Part shown: in pieces, positions 31,629-42,689 of the stretch | Layout: each line of letters starts with the position of its first letter | Position numbering within the stretch: position 1 is the first letter of the stretch | Origin: Lactarius indigo | Taxonomy: Eukaryota > Basidiomycota > Agaricomycetes > Russulales > Russulaceae | Direction: 5' to 3' | Length of the DNA stretch: 64,000 bases | Assembly (NCBI GenBank): GCA_025766275.1 | Contig: JAFKAC010000096.1 | Location: forward strand, 62,001-126,000 | Position numbers and translations under genes: made by a program | The notes under the pieces: generated by a model | What the model was told of the DNA's origin: nothing | What the model saw: the letters and a program-made list of their open reading frames with translations, nothing else | The model's database searches: none

Positions 31629-34600
31629 ATGTCTTTTTTTTGTTCCTTTTGTAGAGATAATTTCCGCTCACAGGGAGGCTTGGCGAAGCATGTGAACTCG
31701 AAGCACGGCAAGAACAGTACATTTGCAGGGATGGCCGCAGCGTTACAGTCGCACACATTCATACGCCATCCCCACCTCTCAGGTATGTCACAAACCCGTG
31801 CATGATGACAAGGTGCTGAGTCCTTATGAGCCTGGCCATGTTCATCTGATGGCAGATTCCTCAGAGATCTCTCACAACCACCGACATCGGAATTGTTGGA
31901 GTCGCGCAGCAATCCTTGGCTCCCTTTCAGTGACAGGCTGGCATACGAATGGGCGCACTACCACTATATACATCTTCAGTCTTCTGCAGGCGATATTCAG
32001 CGGGGCCTTGATCTCTGGAGAGCAACGGTTATGATGTATCAGACTGACCACAGCAGCTGCGATGGAGTCCCATGGAAGAGTGCCGCGGAAATGTATGGGA
32101 CGATCGACTCAATATCGGCTGGTGGAGTTGGCTGGACAACTTACCAATTATCATACAGCGGGCCACAACCAACCGGGGCTGCTCCCCAGTGGATGCAAGA
32201 GACTTATGAGCTAAACGTACGGGACGTCCTTTCTGTCTTCAAGGAGCAACTAGCCTCGAAGGAGTTCGATGGCGAGTTTGAATACACGCCATATGAAGAG
32301 TACGATAAGAATGGTTCTCGCGTATATTCTAACCTCATGTCAGGTAACTGGGCGTTTCGTGAGGCGGTATGTGACTATATTCCATATTTTATTCACCTGA
32401 TGTATCGCTCTAGGACACGATCTCTCAGGACAAGACGACGCATGGAGCGATGTTTGTTCCAATTGTTGCTGGCAGTGACAAGACCACGGTATCAGTTGCA
32501 ACCGGACATCAAGAGTATCACCCTGTGTATGCGTCGCTTGGCAACATCACCAATACCGCCCGGCGTGGGCATGGAAGTGGTGTAGTGCCTGTCGCCTTCC
32601 TTCCAATCCCAACAAGTACGTTTCATTTATCCGTGCTCCTGTCTTTGTTGTTGAGGGGTGGACTCTTTCAAGCAAGCAAACGCCAGCGAACAAAAACATC
32701 GTTTCAGATGTTTTGTCGGCAACTTTACCACAGCTGTCTCGAATTGGTCTTCGCACCGCTCAAGCCCTATATGACGGAGCCGAAAGTCATGAAATGCCCC
32801 GATGGGCACTTTCGCCGCGTGATTTTTGGTCTTGGGCCATACATCGCAGACTATCCTGAACAAGTCTGGCTTGCCGGTACTGTATCTAAATGGTGTCCAA
32901 AGTAAGTGCGGGGATCTCTTTACAAGCGTCACTGACCCTTTCTTATGTAAGATGTGATGCATTGCCAGCTGACCTTGACGGCTCAGGGAGTCATCAACGC
33001 TCACACACGAAAACTGACCTCCTTATCAAGATGTTTGACCCGACTGTCCTCTGGGACGATTTTGGTCTTCGGCACAACATTGTGGTGCGTATTATGTCTT
33101 CGCTCCGACACTGTGGTCTGATAACGCACCTGGCAGCCATTCACATATTCATTTCCACGCGCCGACATCCATGAACTGCTCGCACCGGATCTCCTCCACC
33201 AGCTGATCAAAGGAGTATTCAAGGACCACCTCGTTGAATGGGTGGTAGAGTATCTACACCTGGCACATAGAGAGAAGGTAGCGTTGGAAATCATCGAAGA
33301 TGTTGATCACCGGTACGTCTTTTCTTCCTTACTTCACGGCTCATAAATCATCTGACAATAGGATCTCGGCCGTCCCCCCGTTCCCTGGTCTTCGCCGGTT
33401 CAAAGACGGGCGTGATTACCAGCAGTGGACGGGCGATGACTCAAAAGCATTGATGAAGGTATGTGCACGCCGTGATATGATATTGGACTCAGATCAGTCA
33501 TACTAACCATACTGTTAAAGGTTTTTCTTGCCGCAATTGCTGGCTACATCCCATCTGTGATGGTCCGCTGCATTGCAGCGTTCATGGATGCATGTTACAT
33601 AGCCCGCCGAAATGCCATTAACTCAACATCTCTTGAACACCTTCGAGACTCTGTTGAGACGTTTCATCAACTACGTGCTGTCTTCATTGAGGTTGGGGTT
33701 CGTACAAGCCTTTCTCTTCCACGCCAGCATGCTTTGAAGCATTTTCACCGTGCCATACACCTCTTTGGCTCCCCTAATGGACTCTGCTCATCGATTACGG
33801 AATCAAAGCACATTCGAGCAGTCAAAGAACCTTGGCGACGATCCAATCGATATCACGCTCTCGCTCAGATGCTCAAGACCAACTCACGCATGGACAAGAT
33901 GGCAATACTACATCAGCGCCTTGAGGACAGTGGGGTGCTGCGGGGACTTGCGTTCCCATCTGAGCTCGGTACAAACAACGCAACTAATGTGCCAATAGAT
34001 TCAGAGGAACTTGAAGATGAAGATGAGGGAGTCGTTCCAGGTAAATCGCAGAACGCGTCCGACTTTGATGTTCAGCTCGCATCCAGAATTCGTGCGTATA
34101 CATCGTTTTAGAGCGGCCCCATCATTCACACATTGAACTCTCAGAGTGTGGTTACCCGTCTCAGCTCTATGCTCTTGCAACGTACATCCAACAGCCCAAT
34201 TTTCCACTCGTCTTCACCCAGTTCCTCTACAAGTTCTCCCACCCAGACGAACAGATTGCTCCGTCAAGAATTGAGGAATGCCCTGCCTTTGAGGGTGCGA
34301 TCAAGGTCCATCACTCGGCCATCGCCACGTTCTATGCACCTAGTGACCTTTCTGGATCAGGTGGCCTGCGGCGTGAGCGAATCCGATCAACTCCCTACTT
34401 CTTTGGCCACCCTCGTCGCGACACCGTTTTTGTTGTCATCGATGATTCTCAGGCCGGTATGGAGGCCATGGAAATTGGGCGGGTATTGCTCTTCTTCTCA
34501 TTCGAGTACAGGCGAAAGAATTTCTCATGCGCGTTAATCAATTGGTTCGTCCATACTGATGAACGTGACCCTGACACAGGGATGTGGGTCGTGAAGCAAG

Positions 34601-34659
34601 AGCTCGATCGCCATGGCCAGCCCACTCTTGAAGTCATTCATGTTGATTCTATTGCTTGA
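31629..34659 (+). CDS. Plavaka-type transposase, with a premature stop (copy in P2)
   Basis: Nine exons: 31629-31782, 31831-32366, 32414-32615, 32673-32901, 32952-33084, 33137-33312, 33362-33458, 33521-34040 and 34112-34659. They total 2,595 bp, giving 864 residues before a TGA at 34657-34659. The N-terminus has a C2H2 finger (Cys5, Cys8, His21, His26). Family blocks follow in the usual order, such as MFVPIVAGSDKTTVSVATGH, CPDGHFRRVIFGLGPYIADY, LLAPDLLHQLIKGVFKDHLV, and GSPNGLCSSITESKHIRAVK (the last one as L-F-G-S in context). After the TGA the same frame stays open to a TAG at 34798-34800 with 46 more family-like residues (AAHLLPVYG onward), so the stop is a recent change of a CGA arginine codon. 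The product may be defective or only shortened. Confidence 0.88.
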
Positions 34660-34951
34660 GCAGCACACCTCCTGCCCGTTTATGGCGACTCACGGGTACC
34701 AGAGAACTTTCATTACTACCACGCTTTGGACACTTACCACTCATTTTTTGTTAACCATTATGTTGATCACCACGCACACGAGTTTATTGGTAGGGATTAG
34801 TAGTTTCTATTCAAGTTTTTAAGGTAGTTAGCGATGTTCAGGACCTCCCATATGAATATTTAGGCCGAGCGAGTAGGTTTCCGAGTGTCTGGGTTTCAAG
34901 TTTCCGGAAACTGGGAAAACGTCTGAAAACGACAAAAACGAACGAAACAAC

Positions 34952-34979
34952 GGAAACTTTTTTGTCAAATTGCTGATGT
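34952..34979 (-). repeat. Terminal inverted repeat of P2, transposase end
   Basis: The complement starts CATCAGCAATTTGACAAAAA; it differs from the other end mainly by A for G at position 17 and in the last few bases. Confidence 0.87.
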
Positions 34980-36594
34980 ACTGCAGAATATAGTGAGTCA
35001 GCCGTGCTTCCTACATTTCTAACTATTTACGTTCGCCTTACAGTCGCCCTCCTCAAGGTTTACCACGCAGTATGGGGAGTTCTCATGTGAGCGCTGTCGT
35101 TCTCGGCCCCCTCTAACTAAAAATACTAAATTTCTTCTCATACAAGTTGGGAGTTCGTCGTGAACTTCGGATTCGAATTTTCGGTCTTCACTGGAAAGCG
35201 AAAGTTTCGCTCATCATTTTTGGTACGTTGCATGCAGCTCAAGCAGGAATGCGAGGTGATCAACTCAGGCTGGTACAATATAGCTTTATTTGGGGGCCCG
35301 GTGGTGCGCTCTTGTCAGCGTCATTACGGTACTCGTGGGACTCGACCCAGTCAACCGGGTCAACTGCCAGGTACCTCGGCGCCTCGTCGTGTTGGGCCAG
35401 ATCGCGAGACTGAAATTCTACACAGGCCGTAGTCGTCTTTATCTTCGTGAGATTATAGGCCATTTCCTCGACTACATTCTAATACTGGGGCCATGTACTA
35501 GCTGTTTTCATATCTCTCGTTAGCTTGTGCCGAGGCCCTGGTCGTGCTGCGCATGTAGAAACCTGATTTTCTATCTCCTCTCTACACGTCACTGAAACAA
35601 CACTCTCAGTGCAGCAATATGGGGGCTGAACAAGATCGTCATATCAATCGCTGCCGCTGTATGGCTCGCCGATGCTGGTGCCCTGATTCGCAGTATGTTC
35701 ATTTCTTCATTTGGCCTTCCGGATATTTCACACATGTGACCCGGGTTTGCGCGATTAGGTACAGTCATTGTTCGTGGAACTTGGAGCGAAATACAGGGCG
35801 AAGGCTTTTGCAGAATCACGAATACAGCTGAAACCAGAACCAACATTCTTTTCTCGTTCGTCACTGAATTGGTGCTTCTTGCGCTCATGCTCACGGGGCT
35901 CTTGCGCTGGGAAAATGCCCGCCAGAAAGGCGGCATCTGGTGGCTCCTGTATACCCAGGTCAGTATGTTCTCATCTCAGATACCACCGCACGCACCGCGA
36001 TGATGTTCTAGGCTGACCACGACGACAGGGCTTGGCGTGGATGATAATTGTCGCCGCGGCCGAGGCACCCATCGTAGTACGTTTTCCAAAAATGGATATG
36101 ATCCAGGTGACTGATACGAGCTCGTCAGGTATTCATTCTGTTGAACCTGAATGGTATGTAGTGTATTTCTTACATACGACGGGATCACGTATTCATCAAA
36201 AGATTATTTTCGCAGATCCCATGAACCTCGTACGTGATGAAGGAAATATTGCGAACGACGGACTGACGGACCAGATATCATAGATGTTTCAACTCCCTAA
36301 AAGTTGGTGTCTCGTCCCAAGAGAGTCATGCGAATTCGCTGATTGTTTTTCCATTCTTCAGCGATAATTATGACCATAGGTGCTTCACGGGTGTACCGTG
36401 GACTGTCGGATTATGTCCACAAAGAATCCGACGCACATATGAGTAGAGGGTTTCCAGTGAGACAGTCAACAATTGGCACCTTTGTACCCCGGGCAGGTCG
36501 AGGTTCCCTCGCAGTGGGGACAAGCGGTACACTGGACGGGCATATGTTTGAAATGGACTTTCTGGCACCGCCGAGAGGCACCAAGAGAAATTGA
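34980..36594 (+). CDS. 7TM-B, main part (exon 1 remainder to exon 13)
   Basis: It begins at the P2 end with CTGCAGAATATA, the rest of exon 1 (T-A-E-Y), then a GTGAGT donor. Exons 2-13 correspond one for one to copy D and stay open with GT-AG introns to a TGA at 36592-36594. The last residues differ (APPRGTKRN) because of a small indel near 36573. The start codon is now 27 kb away on the other strand, so this copy is disrupted by the transposon, not by decay. Seven hydrophobic stretches and the conserved cytoplasmic tail are present. Confidence 0.8.
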
Positions 36595-39074
36595 CGAATG
36601 GGTAAGGAAATCGAGTGGCGTGGCCTACGCCACTCGATTTTCTCACCTGCGTAGGTGAGACAAAGGCGACCTATCGTTGTACATAATACCCTGAAAATGG
36701 GACGTATTCCCTTTCTATCTAGGTTTGTAGGAATCGGAAATGCTCTCGACCAATTGGGATAGGTGTGGACGTCAGATGCGTGTAGTGCTTTTGTTCTAAT
36801 GCATCCTGCACATATACTGTAAATTTTATGAATTCAAGCTCAAGAGCACGAGCAAGGGGGCCCTTTCTCGTCCCTGAGGTCACGACAAGTTTTGAACTTG
36901 GTGGCCCGTTTGCAGTGATTCGCATCACATACCGCCCAACCTCGCCCCCAACAACCCGAAGGGGATTTTCCCTTTACCTTATTGTAAGGGACCCTCCCGA
37001 GCTACGCACACATGAGCCATCACCTCTGCCCGACAGGAGTTTCGCGTTAACGGGCCAATTCACTCTCCATTCAATATGTGGATAAATACTGATATGCAAA
37101 TATGCAGTAGACACGACCTCGTTCCCGCGTCAATATAAGCCCTCAGTACATCTGTTCATCTGTGTCTGCGCCGTCGCCCAGTAAGTCCACCTATTACCTC
37201 TGACCGTTGTTCAATGAGTCATGCGAAATCATGTCGGACCGGCTATATACGGCTAAGAGGAGCCTACTTCCAATGGGACGTCGCAACTGTGGTGGACGCA
37301 ATAAATACTGTTTTTTTAAAAAAAAAAAAAAAACTGTGGTGGACGGATATGCCGTTGTGTCGTTCTTGGGTGGGTAGCCGTGGGTGCGTATGAGTTGACA
37401 GGCAGAGCAGATTCCGTACAAGAGACTAGACTATTGGGAAGAACGATGCGAGAGTGTGTGTGAGAGGAGCAGGAACCAACAAAGACCACTGGAGGAGGCC
37501 AGAATTTGAAGGCGGTAATGCTAAGACCGATTGATAAGGGTCTTGCGAAGAAAGCTCAAGTGTCCTTAATTGACACTGATTAGCGTGGACCACGCCGAGA
37601 TGAACGAACGAACGAAACAGTACGACACCAGTGCCAGAGAAAGTGCCAGAGAAGGGATGGATTGTATCTGGGGGAGAAGAAGCCATCGCCTGGTTCCGGA
37701 ATGGCAAGTATAAGTAGAATGGGAGAGGAGATGGGGAGAGATGCGGGCCTAGTGAAACGGAAAGAAAAAAAATCTGGGCGAGAAACAAGGGAGCTGTAAG
37801 TGGGGAGTAGAAGATCTGGAAAAAGGAACACACATGAAACTAGGATCGCGCCCACCGTCTGGGAAAAGAGTGGCAGGTTGATGGCGATTGCACGGAGTAG
37901 TGCGCTGGGTGAAGCCTACGAAAGGAGCAGAACGAGGACAATGCGAAAAAATGTCGACACGAGAGATAGATAGCGAGGGTAATGCGGACAGGGTCACCTC
38001 AGCGATCGAGCCACCGGGTAGCGAGGGTGAGGGATGGGGACGACAAAATCAAAACGCGAGAGCCTGAGTATGAGCCTGAGGAAGCGATTGATTAAAGATA
38101 CGCGCAAGATTGAGACAGAGACGGCGAGAACACTTATGATAGGTGTTGATCGAAAAACACCTGGAACCGAAGGCAGGAGAACCTGAGGTGAGATACTAGT
38201 ATTCTGAAACAAGCCCCAACAGCGATTAACGGCGAATCGCAGACGTCCCACGCCAGACATCCCCCAACTCGCCGCCTCGAGCCATGCGGGTCAGCGCAGC
38301 ACCACATCCAGGTGCGTTTAATCAACTCGGCATCTCCTGTGCTTTCTCGCACACGCTTCCACCAAGCGATATCTATTTGACGAGAACCTGTGGCAGTACC
38401 ACCTCTCCCCTTCCCCTTGTACCAGAGGAGTCGAGCCGATGGAACATCGTCCACCGGACAGAGAGGCACCAGACGAAGTGCAGGTGATGTGTAGATCTTG
38501 GGGGTACTGGAAGGATGGTGTTTGAATGGAGGTGGGGGTGCGATGTCAAGATCGTGTCCTTGCTTCGATTCGGCGATGCTTCTAATGCGGAGGAAATACA
38601 GACGCGTACCTGCTGTAATGGAGATATGTGCCGTCCGGAGACGCTATCCCGTCCTCGATGAAGCAAGGGTGGATGACGAATGTCTTCAGACATGGCATCT
38701 TTGGGGTCCACGCGACAACATGTGTCGTGGCAGATAAACCTGGCAGGCGAACTACTGTACACAGAGATTTTTGACACCCTGTAGGTTGACCGAAAATGTA
38801 GTGCTTAGTGCAGTCTTATCGGTAGATCAGTGTGTGAGCTTACATGCATTTCCCCACAATAAGCTGAGGCTCCAACAGGCTACCGCCGGAAATCGCCGTC
38901 CACGGGGACTCCGAGACACCAGGACGGATAAATATAGACGAGAACAAAGAGATCAGGAAGTGATAAGAGTGGCGGTGTGGTGGCGAGTTGAAGGTAGAGT
39001 GCGCACTGGGTGTACGAAAGGAGCAAATAACGAGGACAATGGGAAAAGTATCGATACGAGGGGCAGACGGCGAG
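36595..39074 (+). repeat. Spacer S2 of unit B
   Basis: It matches 53465-59640 (minus insertions) and the complement of 10546-13750. At 36608-36660 it has two nested perfect palindromes (14-bp arms with a 5-bp loop, then 8-bp arms with a 4-bp loop). A TATA-like CAATATAAG lies at 37131-37139, followed by a stretch conserved in units A and D (CTGTTCATCTGTGTCTGCG). No coding frame is conserved across units. Confidence 0.55.
37299..37332 (+). mobile_element. 34-bp poly(A) retroinsertion with target duplication
   Basis: The inserted bases are CAATAAATACTG, T7 and about 15-18 A, flanked by the 14-bp repeat AACTGTGGTGGACG (37285-37298 and 37333-37346). The empty site is present in unit D near 54345. 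It is an extremely truncated product of LINE-type retroposition carrying an AATAAA signal. Confidence 0.75.
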
Positions 39075-39082
39075 GGTGATAC

Positions 39083-42000
39083 TATCCAGTGTTGGACAGT
39101 TGCCGACTAAGGTCAAGAGTCAATGTCATCACATGTCGACTAGTCGGTGACTAGTCGCCGACTGTGGAACGACCATGACTTTTCTCATCACGTGACAGTA
39201 GCACATTCCGGAATCTGTATTGAGTAATATCGTACGATTTCTCTTATTCCATACCACAATGACTCATAGTGGCCGGTCATCTAATCGTTCTTGGGTCCGT
39301 GACTTCTTTAAGGACCACCCAAAACTTGCCCAAAAAGCACCTGAAGCATACTCGGGCACGCGGACAACCCACGACAAAGCAAAAGTATACTGCAAGCTCT
39401 GTTTGGTCAAGCACGTCAATGAGGTCCTTGAACAAGACACAAGAGCTGTTGAAGCGGGTACTCGGCAGTTTGTTCGATCCAATGATATGATCGAACTGGA
39501 GCGTGCGTAACACTATCACATCAAAATTTCTTAGCTCAATTTCTTTTCGATTAGTTTTTTCGGTTAGGCAGAATGAGGCTGGCCGCGGGTGGTTATCAGC
39601 ACGTACAGAGGGGCTGGTCAATCATCTTCGACTCTGCGATCTTCAGCCCCCAGCAGTGCTTGAGAAAGCTCAGGCACATAAAGATCGTGTGTTGGGAACC
39701 ACTGCAGCTGGCAAAAGGACCCGTCGCGATATGGAGGAAGAATCCGAAGATCCTGAGGCATCGTCATCGCTATTCCGACAACGCAGCATATCACCGTATC
39801 CGGGTCAACTACCTGCGTTCCATGTTCAAACACCTTCTGAGACCTTCCAGTCCCCGTACACCCTCTCGGTCGTATCAAGGGGATCTTATTCTGATTTTGA
39901 ACGAGAGCCCTCTGTTGCCTCCTCTATCTCCACCTCATCGTCTAGCCGCGGTGCCTCTCCCTTCAACTTCCCGCAAATCCCATCTCGATCTCAATCTCGA
40001 TCTCGACGCGGCGCGTCTCGTCCCTCTTCACTTAACCCTCAAGCACTCGCCGAACCGACCTGGTCAGACATACAACAGGCGCGCTTTGAGGAACGAATCG
40101 CACGCATCACTGCAGCGGCGGGATTTCCGCTCTCGTGGGTGGAAAACCCAGAGTGGCTGGATTTTTGCAACGACTTTGTTCCGCAGGCCAAGTCGCCAAG
40201 TCGAAAAGTTCTTACCAAACGTCTTCTGCCGCGAACACTCAACGAATTACAACAGAAGGCAAAGCAACGGGTAAGTGGCAAGAACGCAACTGCCTCGTGC
40301 GATGGCTGGACAGGCGAAAATTTCCATCATTACATCGCGTTTATGATCATGGTTGATAAGAAGGTATGGCGCTTTTATTACGACGAGCACACTGTATCTG
40401 ACTAGAACTAGGTCCATACAGTGAATGTTCATGACGCGTCTAACGAAAAAAAGACGGCCAACAATCTATATAATCTAATGGTGGAAGTACTCGAGCATCT
40501 TCAGTCAGAATGGAAGGTCACTGTTGTCGCGTTCACGACAGATGCATCTGGCGAATCTCGAAAAGCACGAAAGCTACTACTTGCGCGTTTTCCACACCTT
40601 GTATGCCCTGACTGTTTTGCGCACCAGGTTTGACTTTTTATTTATTTATATTCTTCGTTATACTGACACAATCGTTTCAAAGGTGAACCTCATTGTCGGG
40701 GACTACTTCAAGGCCGAGTCGATATATGTCAAGCATAGCAAGATGGCCTCAGATCTCATCAGCTGGCTACGCAGCAAGACATACGTCCTTGCCCGCCTTC
40801 GGGAGATTCAGACGCAAAACGGACGGCCGCCGCTTACTGTGATTCGCGCGGTCTTAACAAGGTGGACAGCACACTACCTCGCCTTCAAGCGTCTGCTCGA
40901 GCTCGAGCTCCCTCTCCGAACCCTCATTACTCAAGACGCAATGGCTTCATCCGATCAACAGGTCTTCATCTCTCCGGGCTTGACAGCAGCAAATAAACGA
41001 AAGGCGCGTGAAATGAAAGCAGTCATTGAGGACAGCACTTTCTGGCACTCATTAGCTCGGTACGTCAATCCGAGATCAGTGGTATCGGTCTAATATTTTT
41101 TGATACAGCCTCAAGACGCATCTTGAACCCCTTGCGAGAGCCGCAAATGTGGCCCAAGCGGCATTCTGTCGTTTGGATCAGATCTTGCTCACGTTTGGCT
41201 CCCTCAGCATATATTATCGCGAAATCATGGATCAAGACCCCGACAATGCCATCGGATGTACAGCTATTCTCGACAGCATCGAGAAGCGGTGGGCGAAAGC
41301 AGACCAGGACATCTTCATTGCAGCCGTTCTTTTAAATCCGTTTGTCAAAACCGCCGCCTTTTCTCCTCGAGTTTCGTTCCTCACACGAGCTGGCGTGTTT
41401 ACGCTGCTGAAGCGTTTGTATCAACGCTTCTTCTCCATCACCGAGTCCCCCGACCAGCTGTCCGCCAATATAAACACACTCTTCACAAACATCCAGGACT
41501 ACTTCAGCGAGCATGGCGGCGACTTGGCAGCGTATGCTGGTCCCATCAAAGATAGGGCGCAGGCTAATGGCGTGTCCCCGGATCCGGTTGAGCTATATGA
41601 GGGAATGGTTCCCATCACTGCCGGCTCCCCCCCAACACCACTCTTTAAGCTCGCACTTCACATCTTGTCCATTTGTCCTAATTCTGCCTCATGCGAGCGG
41701 TTGTTCAGCGTCTTCGGCAACACTCTCACAAAGCTCAGGAATCGTCTAGGAAAGTCCACCCTCACCTCACTCGCGGAACTGAAAATGCACATACGCGATG
41801 AACACGTGCGCAACGGCGATACCAAACAGCGGCTGAAGCGCTTCTACGGGACCACATCACGAGCAAGTCCCTCCTCAGGTCAACTGGAGTCCCTCCTCAC
41901 CCCGCCGCTGCTGGACGATGAAGCAGGAGACATTGCAATGGATATTGATCCCGTGTTGCAGCAGTTGTCGGATGGTGAGACTGACGATTTTAATCGCATT

Positions 42001-42436
42001 ACAGAGTCTTTCGGCAGGCAATCAGACTACGACAATGACGACGGGGACGGACAAATGCCGTCAACCATTTCAATTACGATTGTCGACCTTTTTAACCACG
42101 CAGAAAAAAATTGGATATCATTACATGAACGCAGCGCGTCTCGGAGCCTAAACGAGGAACTGGAGCTCTATGAGCTCCTCAACTCGGACCCAGCAGGAGT
42201 GGAAGGTGTTGACGTAGAGATTGATCACGCTCTGGATAGTATATTCGTTGTCTAGTATGCACGCGCGACACGACTTCGTTTTTTATGCATACAAATTAAT
42301 TGTCGAATTGGGTGACACCGATTACCTCACTAACTGATGTAGGCGTGGGAACAGTCACGGTCATTTGCGGTCACTGACCCCATGGTCAGATGACTTTCCT
42401 GACTCTCACGACTAGTCACTGACTGGCACAACACTG
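39083..42436 (+). mobile_element. hAT DNA transposon
   Basis: 3,354 bp flanked by the 8-bp duplication GGTGATAC (39075-39082 and 42437-42444), the length typical of hAT. The right end, complemented, starts CAGTGTTG. The left side has CAGTGTTG at 39087, four bases inside the duplication, so TATC sits between duplication and repeat. Subterminal regions carry repeated GACTAGTC motifs. The single multi-exon transposase is intact. The empty-site sequence is seen in unit D near 59445. Confidence 0.88.
39259..42255 (+). CDS. hAT-family transposase, 927 residues
   Basis: Five exons: 39259-39506, 39568-40363, 40412-40627, 40683-41059 and 41109-42255, totalling 2,784 bp in frame. The N-terminus has a BED-type zinc finger (Cys45, Cys48, His102, Cys106) for DNA binding, interrupted by intron 1. 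A Ser/Arg-rich linker follows. The catalytic RNase H-like core includes CDGWTGENFHHY, TTDASGE and a CPDCFAHQVN block. The C-terminal dimerisation region has SASCERLFSVFGNTLTKLRN, the hallmark of hAT proteins, followed by an acidic tail. All introns are GT-AG and there is no premature stop, so it could be active. Confidence 0.9.
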
Positions 42437-42444
42437 GGTGATAC

Positions 42445-42689
42445 TGTTCAAACAGAGTCACGTCACCAATTGAGCCACCTAACTTAGAAGCGACGGCGGC
42501 GGCGATGACATAATCATTAGCAAGCGAGCGAAGAACCTGAGGCAAGGCCCGAGGGAGCGATGGATTAAAATATAAGCACTAGATGAGATAGAGAGGCGGG
42601 GAGAGCGAGCGAGTTAGGAGGGGTGTAGGAAATATGAGGGCAGAGGGACCCGAGGTGAGGTCGAGGGTGAGTATGCTGGCATTTGAAAC
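42445..42689 (+). repeat. Remainder of spacer S2 after the hAT insertion
   Basis: Continues the block broken at 39075, matching 59455-59720. Purine-rich; no gene. Confidence 0.5.

Larger units (their letters stand above)
24514..34979 (+). mobile_element. Plavaka-type DNA transposon, copy P2 (complete, 10,466 bp)
   Basis: It is bounded by imperfect terminal inverted repeats that both start CATCAGCAATTTGACA. Layout: companion gene on the minus strand (24815-27206), uncharacterised stretch, captured host-gene pieces on the minus strand (28339-31419), a short divergent region, and the transposase on the plus strand (31629-34659). The target duplication appears to be TA: the right flank is TACTGCAG, and the original left flank, now at 7956, reads TTA when complemented. 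Transposases of this group belong with the CACTA/EnSpm relatives of basidiomycetes. The size and extra cargo make it a gene-carrying variant. Confidence 0.9.

Noticed and set aside
34092..34111. 20-bp intron near the end of transposase exon 8
   Set aside because: Too short for splicing. A 71-bp intron at 34041-34111 with a GTAAAT donor ends at the same acceptor and keeps the frame.
24514..34979. P2 as a KDZ-type element
   Set aside because: KDZ and Plavaka elements both carry multi-exon transposases in basidiomycetes, but the conserved blocks here and the C2H2 start match Plavaka-type proteins.
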